From Terrihalobacillus insolitus (GTDB taxonomy: Bacteria > Bacillota > Bacilli > Bacillales > Amphibacillaceae), in NCBI RefSeq assembly GCF_028416575.1, contig NZ_JAMQKB010000015.1:1-63323 (forward strand): a DNA stretch of 63,323 nucleotides, read 5' to 3'. Positions 9,129 to 16,840 of the stretch are shown piece after piece. The stretch's first letter is position 1; every line of letters starts with the position of its first letter. Both the position numbers and the translations under genes were made by a program. The notes below the pieces were generated by a model that searched no databases, was not told the DNA's origin, and saw only the letters and a list, made by a program, of their open reading frames with translations.

Positions 9129-9524
9129 ATGGTAACACTTTATACCTCACCAAGTTGTACATCATGCCGTAAAGCGAAAGCATGGCTAGAAGAGCACGAT
9201 ATTCCTTTTAGAGAAAGAAATATTTTCTCTGAATCTCTTTCGTTAGATGAAATTAAAGAAATTCTACGTATGACGGAAGATGGAACGGACGAAATTATTT
9301 CTACAAGGTCGAAAGTATTCCAAAAATTGGATATGAATTTAGATCAGTTACCTTTAAAAGACCTATTTAATCTTATCCAAGACAATCCTGGCTTGCTTCG
9401 CCGTCCAATTATTCTAGATGAAAAGCGTCTTCAGGTTGGTTATAATGAAGATGAAATTAGACGTTTTCTTCCTCGAACAGTTCGGACATTTCAGCTTAGA
9501 GAAGCACAAAGAATGGTGAATTAG
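9129..9524 (+). CDS. spx: Transcriptional regulator Spx
   Basis: Spx binds the RNA polymerase alpha C-terminal domain and redirects transcription during disulphide stress. The protein is 131 residues, the exact usual length, with an ArsC-like fold and the redox switch CTSC at residues 10-13 ([20 protein letters not shown]), plus the RPI motif ([23 protein letters not shown]). The start at 9129 follows GGAGTGGAG; the earlier in-frame ATG would add eight unusual residues. Its degradation adaptor SpxH is encoded at 16841-17734. Two SigB-type promoters precede it, fitting stress induction. Confidence 0.96.
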   Translation: MVTLYTSPSCTSCRKAKAWLEEHDIPFRERNIFSESLSLDEIKEILRMTEDGTDEIISTRSKVFQKLDMNLDQLPLKDLFNLIQDNPGLLRRPIILDEKRLQVGYNEDEIRRFLPRTVRTFQLREAQRMVN

Positions 9525-9533
9525 TTGATAAAG

Positions 9534-9568
9534 CGCAGATCATTTCTACAATTGGATCTGCGTTTTTT
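9534..9568 (+). terminator. Rho-independent terminator of spx
   Basis: CGCAGATC (9534-9541) pairs with GATCTGCG (9555-9562), then six T. Confidence 0.9.
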
Positions 9569-9871
9569 ACTATCATTTCGGGTATCACTTCAAAGCATGA
9601 ATATTTTAGCCCTTTGTTTCTTGTATGTGTATAACTGTTAATAATTCTCTTTTCATTTTGTGCGTTTTTTTGATGACAAATGGAGGTAAATAAGCTAAAA
9701 TAAACACTTAACAATAATTTATAAATCTTTAGGCAAAGTTATCATTTTTTAGTTTGTAGGCATTTCGGTTTTCAAAAATTGATTTGTTATCATAAAATAG
9801 GAGTAAGAGAGGTAGAAAATTGGCTCGATCTACCCAAAGTTCTTTATATGGTAGCATATAGGTGAAGTTAT

Positions 9872-9901
9872 CCCTTCCACCTAACCATTTTTAGAAGGGA
9901 G
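9872..9901 (+). promoter_or_regulatory. Hairpin covering the mecA ribosome binding site
   Basis: TCCCTTC (9872-9878) can pair with GAAGGGA (9895-9901), and the right arm is the mecA Shine-Dalgarno. The rest of the 385-base spx-mecA gap holds the spx terminator and no gene; TerC-like yjbE, found here in B. subtilis, is absent. Confidence 0.35.
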
Positions 9902-9909
9902 AGATATGT

Positions 9910-10581
9910 ATGGAAATTGAAAGAATTAATGAAAACACGGTTAAGTTCTATATTTCTTATATAGATATTGAAGATCGTGGCTTTGACCGGGAAGAAATTT
10001 GGTATAACCGAGAGAGAAGCGAACAATTATTTTGGCAAATGATGGAAGAAGTTAACCATAAAGAAGAGTTTACTATAGAAGGACCATTATGGATACAAGT
10101 ACAGGCTCTAGATAAGGGTCTAGAAATTATCGTTACGAAAGCACAACTATCAAAGGACGGACAAAATTTAGAATTGCCAATGGATTCTGGCAAAACAATT
10201 GATATGCCCGTTGATGAAAAAATTGAGTCGTTACTCGATCAAAAGTTTGGCTCAGAAGAGGAAAATGAACTGGATGATGATCAAAGCATTAGTTTCCTTG
10301 TTCGATTCCAGGATTTTGAAAATGTCATTCAGTTGAGTCATTACTTTCCGACGTTGGAAGGGATGTTCAATGGTCTTTATCATTTTGAAGATCGATACTA
10401 TTTATATGTAGAATTTGAAAACGAAGAATTGGATGATGAAAAACAGGAAGACCTGCTCAGTCAGCTTCTTGAATTTGGCGAGGAATCACCATTGTCCATT
10501 TTCAGAATCGAAGAATACGGGAAAACAATTTTTGAAGAAGATGCATTAACACAAATAAAAGAACATTTCCCGCAAAAGTAA
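9910..10581 (+). CDS. mecA: Adaptor protein MecA
   Basis: MecA targets substrates such as the competence regulator ComK to the ClpC-ClpP protease and activates ClpC. The 223-residue protein has the typical N-terminal substrate-binding domain (MEIERINENTVKFYISYIDI), an acidic central linker (EEENELDDDQS) and the C-terminal ClpC-binding domain (VRFQDFENVIQLS). GAAGGGAGAG precedes the ATG. It lies directly before coiA, as in B. subtilis, and ends in its own terminator. Confidence 0.95.
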   Translation: MEIERINENTVKFYISYIDIEDRGFDREEIWYNRERSEQLFWQMMEEVNHKEEFTIEGPLWIQVQALDKGLEIIVTKAQLSKDGQNLELPMDSGKTIDMPVDEKIESLLDQKFGSEEENELDDDQSISFLVRFQDFENVIQLSHYFPTLEGMFNGLYHFEDRYYLYVEFENEELDDEKQEDLLSQLLEFGEESPLSIFRIEEYGKTIFEEDALTQIKEHFPQK

Positions 10582-10612
10582 AAGGCATTCCCCAACAGAA
10601 TGCCTTTTTTTT
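10581..10612 (+). terminator. Rho-independent terminator of mecA
   Basis: AAAGGCATTC (10581-10590) pairs with GAATGCCTTT (10598-10607), then T-rich sequence. Confidence 0.92.
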
Positions 10613-10681
10613 ATATGAAAAAGTGTAGGTTGAAGCAGGATTTCCTCCCTCTCATAGAGAATAAATAAAGGGGAGGTGAGC

Positions 10682-11887
10682 TTGACAAGTATGCTACAAG
10701 CACATGACACGTTGAACAATGTAGTTAGCCTATTTAGTTTAGATCAGGAAACGATCGTACGCCATAAACGGAAAGGTCTTTTTTACTGTCCTGTTTGCAA
10801 GGAAAGGGTAGTAATAAAATCTGGAGGCAAAATGGTCCCGCATTTTGCACATTTACCTAGGAGTGCATGCTCTGAAAAAGGTGGCGGAGAGGGAGAATAC
10901 CACGAACGAGGGAAACTAAAGCTGTATGAATGGATAAAAGCGCAAGGGATTCATACGAAACTAGAACCTTTTCTGCCCTCCATTCAACAACGCCCCGATT
11001 TACTACTCTCTATTCAAAACAAACGCATCGCAATAGAATACCAATGCGCAAGAATTCCAGCAGAAACATTTAAGAAAAGAAATATTGGGTATAAAAAATG
11101 TAACATCCATCCGATTTGGATCTTAGGTGGAAACAGAATGAATCGGCTAGATGGAAACACCCTTTCCCTCCATGAAAACGACCGTCTGTTTATTCATCAA
11201 TTTACTTCGGGTTTTCCCCTTACGATGTATTTCTATTGTCCAAATTCAAATAAGCTATCTTTTTTTCAAGATATTATTTGCACAGGAAAGAAAAAATCAT
11301 TTGGAATCATCTCCTTTCAGCATCTTCATCATCTATCTTTTCTCGACCTTTTTCAAAAAAAGACATGGAATCAAACACAATTACTCGCACATTGGCAGTG
11401 GGAAAAATACACACAAAGAACAAGATACAGTCCTTATCCTTCTAAAATGGAGCGAAAATGGAGAGGTATATTATATCAAAAAAATTTGCACCCAGTCCTA
11501 CTGCCCTCAATTACACATCTACCTACAAGAGGTCAGCTTCAAGCGAAAGTACCTCCCTGGTTATGGCAGAGTAAACTTGTAGTGGAATTAATTGAAGTCT
11601 TACCAGTAGGTGCTATTTTCACAAGAAACAATTGTTATGCGCTTTTAAAACAGTTATTCTATCCTCCTTCGCGTTTCCCATTGATACAACAAATTCCTAA
11701 TGCAATTGATTCCTACTTGCATCTCCTTACCAAACTGGAATATATTAAACCGACTTCCAGTTTTCATTTTCAAAAAATCAAACAGATCGATTATCCAAAA
11801 CAGGTTGAAAAAGCAATTCAGGATGACAATGCACTAATGGAACAATTGCTCGTACAAAACGACGCGAATGTTTATGTAACATTTTAG
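10682..11887 (+). CDS. coiA: Competence protein CoiA-like nuclease
   Basis: CoiA family proteins help process incoming single-stranded DNA during transformation. About 401 residues: an N-terminal zinc-ribbon-like part (CPVCKERVV then MVPHFAHLPRSAC) followed by a predicted restriction-endonuclease-fold domain (RPDLLLSIQNKRIAIEYQCARI), where D, E and Q/R could be the PD-(D/E)XK-type catalytic set. The TTG at 10682 is chosen because GGGAGG ends five bases before it; an in-frame GTG at 10676 overlaps that site and an ATG at 10691 is rather far. Position next to mecA and pepF matches B. subtilis. Confidence 0.85.
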   Translation: MTSMLQAHDTLNNVVSLFSLDQETIVRHKRKGLFYCPVCKERVVIKSGGKMVPHFAHLPRSACSEKGGGEGEYHERGKLKLYEWIKAQGIHTKLEPFLPSIQQRPDLLLSIQNKRIAIEYQCARIPAETFKKRNIGYKKCNIHPIWILGGNRMNRLDGNTLSLHENDRLFIHQFTSGFPLTMYFYCPNSNKLSFFQDIICTGKKKSFGIISFQHLHHLSFLDLFQKKTWNQTQLLAHWQWEKYTQRTRYSPYPSKMERKWRGILYQKNLHPVLLPSITHLPTRGQLQAKVPPWLWQSKLVVELIEVLPVGAIFTRNNCYALLKQLFYPPSRFPLIQQIPNAIDSYLHLLTKLEYIKPTSSFHFQKIKQIDYPKQVEKAIQDDNALMEQLLVQNDANVYVTF

Positions 11888-11973
11888 ATATAATAGAAAA
11901 AGTAGGACAAATAAAAAGGGATTTTATCTTTTATAAAGAAATAATGGGTATATAGAAAAAAGGAGGATTTATT

Positions 11974-13773
11974 TTGCCAAAAGCATTGCCAAAACGGGAA
12001 GAGATTTCCGTTGAAAAGACTTGGAAACTAGAAGACATTTTTGAATCAGAGGAAGAATGGGAGCAGGAACTTAAAGCCTTAAAAGAAAAAATCCCATCAT
12101 TTGGACAGTATCAAGGAAAACTTGCTGGATCAGCTGATCAGTTATACGATCTACTACAGCTTCAGGACGAGGTGTCAGAGCGACTTGGAAAGCTTTATAC
12201 GTATGCACATATGCGCTATGATCAAGATACAACGAATTCATTTTACCAAGGAATGAATGCGAAAGCGGAGAAACTAATTACGCAGCTGTCAAGTGCAACG
12301 AGCTTTATTGTTCCTGAGATTCTATCGATCGATGAACAAAAGCTACAGGAATACGTTAACAATAATAAAAAGCTAGAACCATACAAACATACTTTAAATG
12401 AAATTACCCGGCAGCGCCCACATATTCTTAGTGAAAAAGAAGAGGAATTGCTAGCCGAAGTTTCAGAGGTGACTGACAATGCATCCCAGACGTTTGGGAT
12501 GTTAAACAATGCGGATTTAACATTCCCTACTGTTAAAAACGAAGAGGGGGAAGAAATTGAATTAACGCATGGCCGTTACATTAATTTCTTAGAATCCGAC
12601 GACCAGCGAGTCAGAAGAGATGCATTTAAAGCAATGTACGACACATTTGGTAACTTTAAAAACACATTCTCTTCTACACTGACTGGGGCAATTAAAAAGG
12701 ATAATTTTTACGCGAAAGCACGAAACTATAATTCTGCACGTCATGCGGCGCTTAATGGTAATAATATTCCTGAAACAGTATATGACAATCTTGTCGAGGC
12801 AATAAATGAACGATTACCACTACTGCACAGATACGTAGCCTTAAGAAAACAGGTTTTACAGTTAGAGGAGCTTCATATGTATGATCTGTATACACCACTT
12901 GTGAAAGATGTAAAGATGAAGATAAACTACGATGAAGCAAAAGAGTATGTAGTAAAAGGATTAGAGCCACTTGGATCAGAATATATCTCAATTTTGAAGG
13001 AAGGACTTGAGAACCGTTGGATTGATGTTGAAGAAAACAAAGGAAAGCGAAGTGGCGCATATTCATCGGGTGCTTATGGTACGAACCCGTATATTTTGTT
13101 AAATTGGCAGGACAATTTAAACAACGTGTTTACACTTGCCCACGAATTAGGTCACTCTATGCACAGTTATTATTCAAGAAAGCATCAGCCGTTTCGTTAT
13201 GGCAACTATTCGATTTTTGTTGCGGAAGTAGCTTCTACATGTAATGAAGCTTTATTAAATGACTATTTGGTCAAACATACAGAGGATGAGAAAGAAAAAT
13301 TGTTCCTACTTAATCATTTCTTAGAAGGCTTTCGTGGAACAGTATTCCGGCAGACCATGTTCGCAGAGTTTGAGCACCGTGTACATGTACTCATGCAAGA
13401 AGGAGAAGCACTAACATCAGATCGCTTGACAGAGCTTTACTACGAATTAAACAAAAAATACTTTGGCGATGATGTGATTGTTGATGAAGAAATTGGCTTA
13501 GAATGGGCAAGAATTCCACATTTCTACTACAATTATTATGTGTACCAGTATGCGACGGGATATGCTGCTGCAACAGCTCTTGCCAACCAAATACTAGATG
13601 AAAAAGATCCTGCGGTAGAGCGCTATGTAAACTTCTTAAAAGCAGGAAGTAGTGACTACCCAATAGAAGTACTGAAGAAAGCTGGAGTAGATATGACTGA
13701 TAAAAAGCCAATCCTAGCAGCATTAGATGTATTTGAAGAGAAATTAACCCAAATGGAAAACCTATTAAAATAA
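11974..13773 (+). CDS. pepF: Oligoendopeptidase F
   Basis: A cytoplasmic M3-family zinc metallopeptidase of 599 residues that cleaves oligopeptides of about 7-17 residues, such as those brought in by Opp. The zinc-binding HELGH motif (FTLAHELGHSMHSYYSRKHQP) lies near residue 388 with a downstream Glu (FVAEVASTCNEALL) as third ligand. TTG start after AAAGGAGG. In S. aureus and Bacillus this gene is a neighbour of the RsaE/RoxS RNA and of mecA/coiA, as here. A perfect palindrome closes the transcript. Confidence 0.95.
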   Translation: MPKALPKREEISVEKTWKLEDIFESEEEWEQELKALKEKIPSFGQYQGKLAGSADQLYDLLQLQDEVSERLGKLYTYAHMRYDQDTTNSFYQGMNAKAEKLITQLSSATSFIVPEILSIDEQKLQEYVNNNKKLEPYKHTLNEITRQRPHILSEKEEELLAEVSEVTDNASQTFGMLNNADLTFPTVKNEEGEEIELTHGRYINFLESDDQRVRRDAFKAMYDTFGNFKNTFSSTLTGAIKKDNFYAKARNYNSARHAALNGNNIPETVYDNLVEAINERLPLLHRYVALRKQVLQLEELHMYDLYTPLVKDVKMKINYDEAKEYVVKGLEPLGSEYISILKEGLENRWIDVEENKGKRSGAYSSGAYGTNPYILLNWQDNLNNVFTLAHELGHSMHSYYSRKHQPFRYGNYSIFVAEVASTCNEALLNDYLVKHTEDEKEKLFLLNHFLEGFRGTVFRQTMFAEFEHRVHVLMQEGEALTSDRLTELYYELNKKYFGDDVIVDEEIGLEWARIPHFYYNYYVYQYATGYAAATALANQILDEKDPAVERYVNFLKAGSSDYPIEVLKKAGVDMTDKKPILAALDVFEEKLTQMENLLK

Positions 13774-13780
13774 TAGTATG

Positions 13781-13818
13781 ACATAAATGAATGTCACATA
13801 TGTGACATTCATTTATGT
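13781..13818. terminator. Perfect palindrome between pepF and a convergent small gene
   Basis: ACATAAATGAATGTCACA (13781-13798) and TGTGACATTCATTTATGT (13801-13818) are exact complements with a 2-base centre. It lies between convergent genes and probably works as a bidirectional terminator, although T-tracts are poor. Confidence 0.7.
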
Positions 13819-13830
13819 ATATAATTGGAA

Positions 13831-14010
13831 TTACGATCTTGACCCTCGATACACTCTCTGATGCGTGAAAGAGTATATCGTTAAATAAATCGATACGAAT
13901 AACAATGGTACAGTTATAATAATTGGAATTAATCGCATGAATCCAAGAAGATTTAAGAAGAAAGCGACGATCGTCAATAGTAGGAAGAATGTAGGGAAAT
14001 ATTTTTGCAT
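13831..14010 (-). CDS. Small membrane protein, unknown function
   Basis: A 59-residue protein with two predicted membrane helices (FFLLLTIVAFFLNLLGFM and LIPIIITVPLLFVSIYLTIY) and a basic, short C-terminal tail. GGGGGTGG lies five bases before the ATG at 14010; an in-frame TTG at 14025 overlaps this site and is rejected. I do not recognise a family. It faces pepF convergently and its promoter region abuts that of the RoxS-like RNA. Confidence 0.65.
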   Translation of the reverse strand: MQKYFPTFFLLLTIVAFFLNLLGFMRLIPIIITVPLLFVSIYLTIYSFTHQRVYRGSRS

Positions 14011-14078
14011 GCTTTCCACCCCCAAATGTTTTTAATATATACTTATGTATGAATAGATATAATTAGAAGTTTGACATT

Positions 14079-14151
14079 TTTGTGAACTAATGAACAAAAT
14101 AGTTGATCACATCATTGTTCCTTGTTATAGTATAAACGTGAGATAATTCAC
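14079..14151 (+). promoter_or_regulatory. Promoter of the RoxS-like sRNA with ResD- and Rex-like sites
   Basis: TTGATC (14103-14108), 17-base spacer, TATAGT (14126-14131). Upstream, TTTGTGAAC (14079-14087) differs by one base from the ResD consensus TTTGTGAAT. At the expected start, GTGA-N6-TCAC (14138-14151) with TTCACAA on its right arm resembles a Rex operator. ResD and Rex control roxS in B. subtilis; here both sites are inferred. Confidence 0.6.
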
Positions 14152-14255
14152 AAACAAACCCCTTTGTTTAACCGTGAAACTTTTCTCTCATCCCCCTTTG
14201 TCTTATGACATATAAATTAGAAGGATATACCTTTTTGGTGTATCCTTCTTTGTTT
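14138..14255 (+). ncRNA. roxS: RoxS/RsaE-family regulatory small RNA
   Basis: A free-standing unit of about 118 nt with its own promoter and a strong terminator (AAGGATATACC 14221-14231 with GGTGTATCCTT 14238-14248, then T-rich). Its 5' half carries the two C-rich seed motifs that define RsaE/RoxS: ACCCCTTTGTTTAA around 14158-14171 and CATCCCCCTTTGTC around 14190-14203, separated by GTGAAAC and TTTTCTC. These pair with Shine-Dalgarno sequences of central-metabolism and redox mRNAs in relatives. The location next to pepF and near spxH agrees with known synteny. Assigned from remembered motif pattern, not a covariance search. Confidence 0.85.
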
Positions 14256-14287
14256 TTGTATAGGAGTGGGAATAGTTCTTTTTCTTA

Positions 14288-14445
14288 AAATAGCGGCTTC
14301 TCAGTCCGATCAGTATTTGTAGCGGTCTCAGAAGCCTCTATTCGGCAAAAATCTATGGTTTTGGTAAGTTTAGGGGAATGAGAGGCTACCAATTGTCAAA
14401 AAATTAGCCGCAAATAGCCTGTTTATAGCAAATAGGGTCCTGTGA
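14288..14445. repeat. Degenerate copies of the GCGGACTGAGAGG palindromic repeat
   Basis: Decayed modules such as AGCGGCTTCTCAGTCCGATC, GGGGAATGAGAGGCTACCAA and AAATAGGGTCCTGTGATTAT match the better-preserved arrays at 45.7 and 60.4 kb. Followed by about 290 bases of A+T-rich sequence without a gene. Confidence 0.7.
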
Positions 14446-14630
14446 TTATATATGCTACTATAAGAATGTGTATATTGTAGTAAATGTTGAAAACGAGCAC
14501 ATTATTTCAGCATCCTATTTTTAAATTATTCCAGGAAATCTGAACTAATGTGCAAATTTTTTCACGTTAGTTCGGAATATGAAATACTTTGTTCAGATTA
14601 ATCCAGACTTTAAACTGATTTTCACCAATA

Positions 14631-14680
14631 TTTTGCGGAAAACATATGTTAAGCAAAATTCAAAACAAATTCATAGGATT
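14631..14680. repeat. Left copy of a ~50-bp inverted repeat
   Basis: Starts TTTTGCGGAAAACATATGTT and ends CAAATTCATAGGATT. About 42 of 50 positions match the reverse complement of 16155-16206. Together they bracket the two divergent genes at 14744-15756. Confidence 0.7.
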
Positions 14681-14693
14681 AAGTTAATATAAA

Positions 14694-14717
14694 AACCGTA
14701 TCATTAATGATACGGTT
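14694..14717 (-). terminator. Terminator of the secreted-protein gene
   Basis: Perfect palindrome AACCGTATCATT/AATGATACGGTT, followed on the minus strand by TTTTTAT. Confidence 0.8.
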
Positions 14718-14743
14718 AAATAATAATTTCTTATTTTCAAATT

Positions 14744-15442
14744 TTAGTATAAAGAATAAGTGTAACTTATACTAACTTCATCTCTAGCATAATAGTCGGT
14801 CGAAGTAGTTTGGGATACTGTAAAACCAACTTGCTGAAGAGCATCTATAGAAAATTCACCGGATGTACTCGATGTTGTTTTTATCGTAACTGTGGCTGTA
14901 CCAGAAGTCATGATTTCAGTAGTAGGCCAACTACCTGATGTTGAAATTGAATTAGAATGTTCATTCTCATGATACCAATTTCCAGAACTTGCTTCTGACC
15001 AATAAGTATCTAGTACCTCGTTTATTTGGCGGAATGAACCATAAGAATAAATTCTTAATGAAGTATATAATCTTGATTCTACTGGACCTACTGCTTTATC
15101 TTCGTAAATATTTGATATGTAATATGAGCCAGAGGTAGCTTGGTAATCTGAAGCCATCAACATATTACTTTTAACTTGGTTATCAGGAGTTATAACTTCA
15201 CCATATGTTTTTAAAAGTTCCCCAGATTTTTTATCATATACTTTAATCTCTGCACTGTTTTCATCTTCATCTTTTGCTATATTAACTTCAGACTTTTCAT
15301 AAGGGATAGTAATGAACAAGCTCTTCAATTTTACCTTGGATTCTGATTTCCCCTGTGCATTAGCCATTCCAGGGATAAACAATGAAACTAGCAATGTGGC
15401 AACCAAAAATAAAGATAGTTTTTTTCTTGATACTTTTAACAT
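14744..15442 (-). CDS. Secreted protein of unknown function
   Basis: A 232-residue protein with a signal peptide (MLKVSRKKLSLFLVATLLVS, then PGMANAQG). The mature part has a charged N-terminal region and a Ser/Thr-rich, beta-strand-rich C-terminal half with several aromatic residues (YYISNIYEDKAVGPVESRLY; ending SISYTYSLY). I do not recognise a family. ATG at 15442 follows AAGAAGTGG; an in-frame GTG at 15451 overlaps this. It is divergent from a small membrane-protein gene and inside an inverted-repeat-bounded segment, so probably accessory. No Cys is present in the mature protein. Confidence 0.65.
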   Translation of the reverse strand: MLKVSRKKLSLFLVATLLVSLFIPGMANAQGKSESKVKLKSLFITIPYEKSEVNIAKDEDENSAEIKVYDKKSGELLKTYGEVITPDNQVKSNMLMASDYQATSGSYYISNIYEDKAVGPVESRLYTSLRIYSYGSFRQINEVLDTYWSEASSGNWYHENEHSNSISTSGSWPTTEIMTSGTATVTIKTTSSTSGEFSIDALQQVGFTVSQTTSTDYYARDEVSISYTYSLY

Positions 15443-15555
15443 ATTTACCACTTCTTAACAATTTGATAGTTTTATAATATAACAAAAAACTAATTTTGTC
15501 AAAAACAGATTTTTTGTGTAAAATCGTAGTACAAACTTTTTAAGGAGTGGTTCAG

Positions 15556-15756
15556 TTGGAAACCCAATATATTAACAAATTTATTAATAGAATCCAAGAG
15601 TTGAAGGATGTGACACGCTATTCATATGAATCAATTTCAAACTCTATAGATAATTTGGCAAGTACTCAAGAAACAACTAATATTCTTTTGATAGTTTTAA
15701 TAGTTATATCTGCGATAAATACGTATTTAAGTTGGAGAAGACGTAAGAAAGACTAA
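15556..15756 (+). CDS. Small tail-anchored membrane protein
   Basis: 66 residues from a TTG start eight bases after AAGGAG. The first 40 residues look helical and partly coiled-coil (KFINRIQELKDVTRYSYESI), followed by one membrane helix (TNILLIVLIVISAINTYLSW) and a basic end RRRKKD, so the C-terminus probably lies in the cytosol. Layout resembles XhlA-like phage proteins but without clear similarity. Divergent partner of the secreted protein at 14744-15442; a short A+T palindrome (15754-15775) follows. Confidence 0.55.
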   Translation: METQYINKFINRIQELKDVTRYSYESISNSIDNLASTQETTNILLIVLIVISAINTYLSWRRRKKD

Positions 15757-15976
15757 AATATAATTATATTTTAGTTCATTTATCGGGAAACGTCTTAAAC
15801 TTTGGAAAATACGAGAAAAAATAACTATTTTAAAATATTAATAAAATAGTTATTTATCCTTATTGTAAAAGTCTATTTTCAAGTTATGTGAATCTTTAGT
15901 CCCGATTTTGAACAAAGCAGATCTTAATATAATACCAGAAAAAGGGTACTTATTTATTAGGATTGTGCTAGCAAGA

Positions 15977-16203
15977 TGCGGAAAACATACGCTAAGGGTT
16001 TGTTCAGAAAATCAGGAATTACTGAACATCCTATGAATAAAGGGTTTACATGGTTTATCCTTTTAGAATTGTTCAATAACCCATCTAATAACCTATGGAC
16101 AGAAAAAACTAAAACACCAAGTTTTTGAATACTCTCAATTGCCTTAGTGTTTGAAATCCTATGAATTTGCTTGTCAAATTTTGCTTAGCGTATGCTTCCC
16201 GCA
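15977..16203. mobile_element. 227-bp segment with 20-bp terminal inverted repeats
   Basis: TGCGGAAAACATACGCTAAG (15977-15996) and its inverted partner at 16184-16203 match at 18 of 20 positions; the same 20-mer with two changes lies at 14634-14653. No gene lies inside. It looks like a non-autonomous element or the ends of a larger transposon. Confidence 0.55.
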
Positions 16204-16206
16204 AAA
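16155..16206. repeat. Right copy of the ~50-bp inverted repeat
   Basis: Inverted partner of 14631-14680. Its outer 20 bases are shared with the 227-bp segment. Confidence 0.65.
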
Positions 16207-16428
16207 TGTATTTTTCAGTCGGTTTCCAAATAGTAAGTAATTTATGGTTAATGTGTTAATAACACTGTGATTGCAAGGCAATGAGTTCAATTGCTGCTTT
16301 CGTAAAAATTGACATCTTAGCTCTTGCAAGCTTCATATGGTGATTAAAATATTATGCTGAATAATCTTCTGATCACCTGTAACCAAACGGTTTGCGATGG
16401 ACTTTTCGGCATAGTGTTTTCTTTTAAT

Positions 16429-16629
16429 CTAGACTATAAAGTGATTTTTTAATATCTTGATTTTTCCAAATAGTACTTCTTCTGCTACCTCGGGACTTGT
16501 TTTCTTCATGGCATCATGAATCATATCTAACGTTGCAAAAGCATGGAAGTTCGATGTTGTTGATAGACTTTGATGACCAAGCATTTTCATGATGACTGTT
16601 AGGGGTATAACTTGTCGGTATAACTTCAT
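16429..16629 (-). pseudogene. C-terminal remnant of a tyrosine recombinase
   Basis: A 66-residue frame without a ribosome site reads IMKMLGHQSLSTTSNFHAFA, the C-terminal catalytic segment of tyrosine recombinases in which the GH of LGHQS supplies the conserved histidine region; the usual catalytic Tyr position is replaced (TSNFHAF, where many relatives have Y). The Arg-bearing N-terminal part is missing. It is just outside the inverted-repeat segment, so it may be what is left of the enzyme that moved it. The 220 bases to its left hold no intact gene. Confidence 0.65.
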
Positions 16630-16721
16630 AGCCCTTTATTTCCTGATTAAGAGACAGTGAACATGCTCTGGAATTTCAGGACAAATCGTTCTTACTTACA
16701 AGAAATGATGGCTTTTTTCTG

Positions 16722-16762
16722 AAAATAACCGCTTCTCAGTCCGCTTAACCACAGAAATCAGA
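16722..16762. repeat. Single module of the palindromic repeat family
   Basis: GAAAATAACCGCTTCTCAGT followed by CCGCTTAACCACAGAAATCA matches modules in the 45.7-46.1 kb array. Confidence 0.75.
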
Positions 16763-16763
16763 T

Positions 16764-16795
16764 AAAAAACTCCACGTCATGGAGACATGGAGTTT
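16764..16795 (-). terminator. Terminator of the globin-spxH operon
   Basis: On the minus strand AAACTCCA (16795-16788) pairs with TGGAGTTT (16774-16767), continuing into T. Confidence 0.88.
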
Positions 16796-16840
16796 GTTTC
16801 ATAATCGATGTACTCAAAAGGCACCATACGTAACAAATAG

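Noticed and set aside
9525..9909. Missing yjbE (TerC) homologue or small gene between spx and mecA
   Set aside because: Only the spx terminator, a SD-covering hairpin and A+T-rich sequence are present; no supported frame.
11151..11582. 143-codon frame inside coiA
   Set aside because: Out-of-frame shadow of the recognisable CoiA protein; no start signal.
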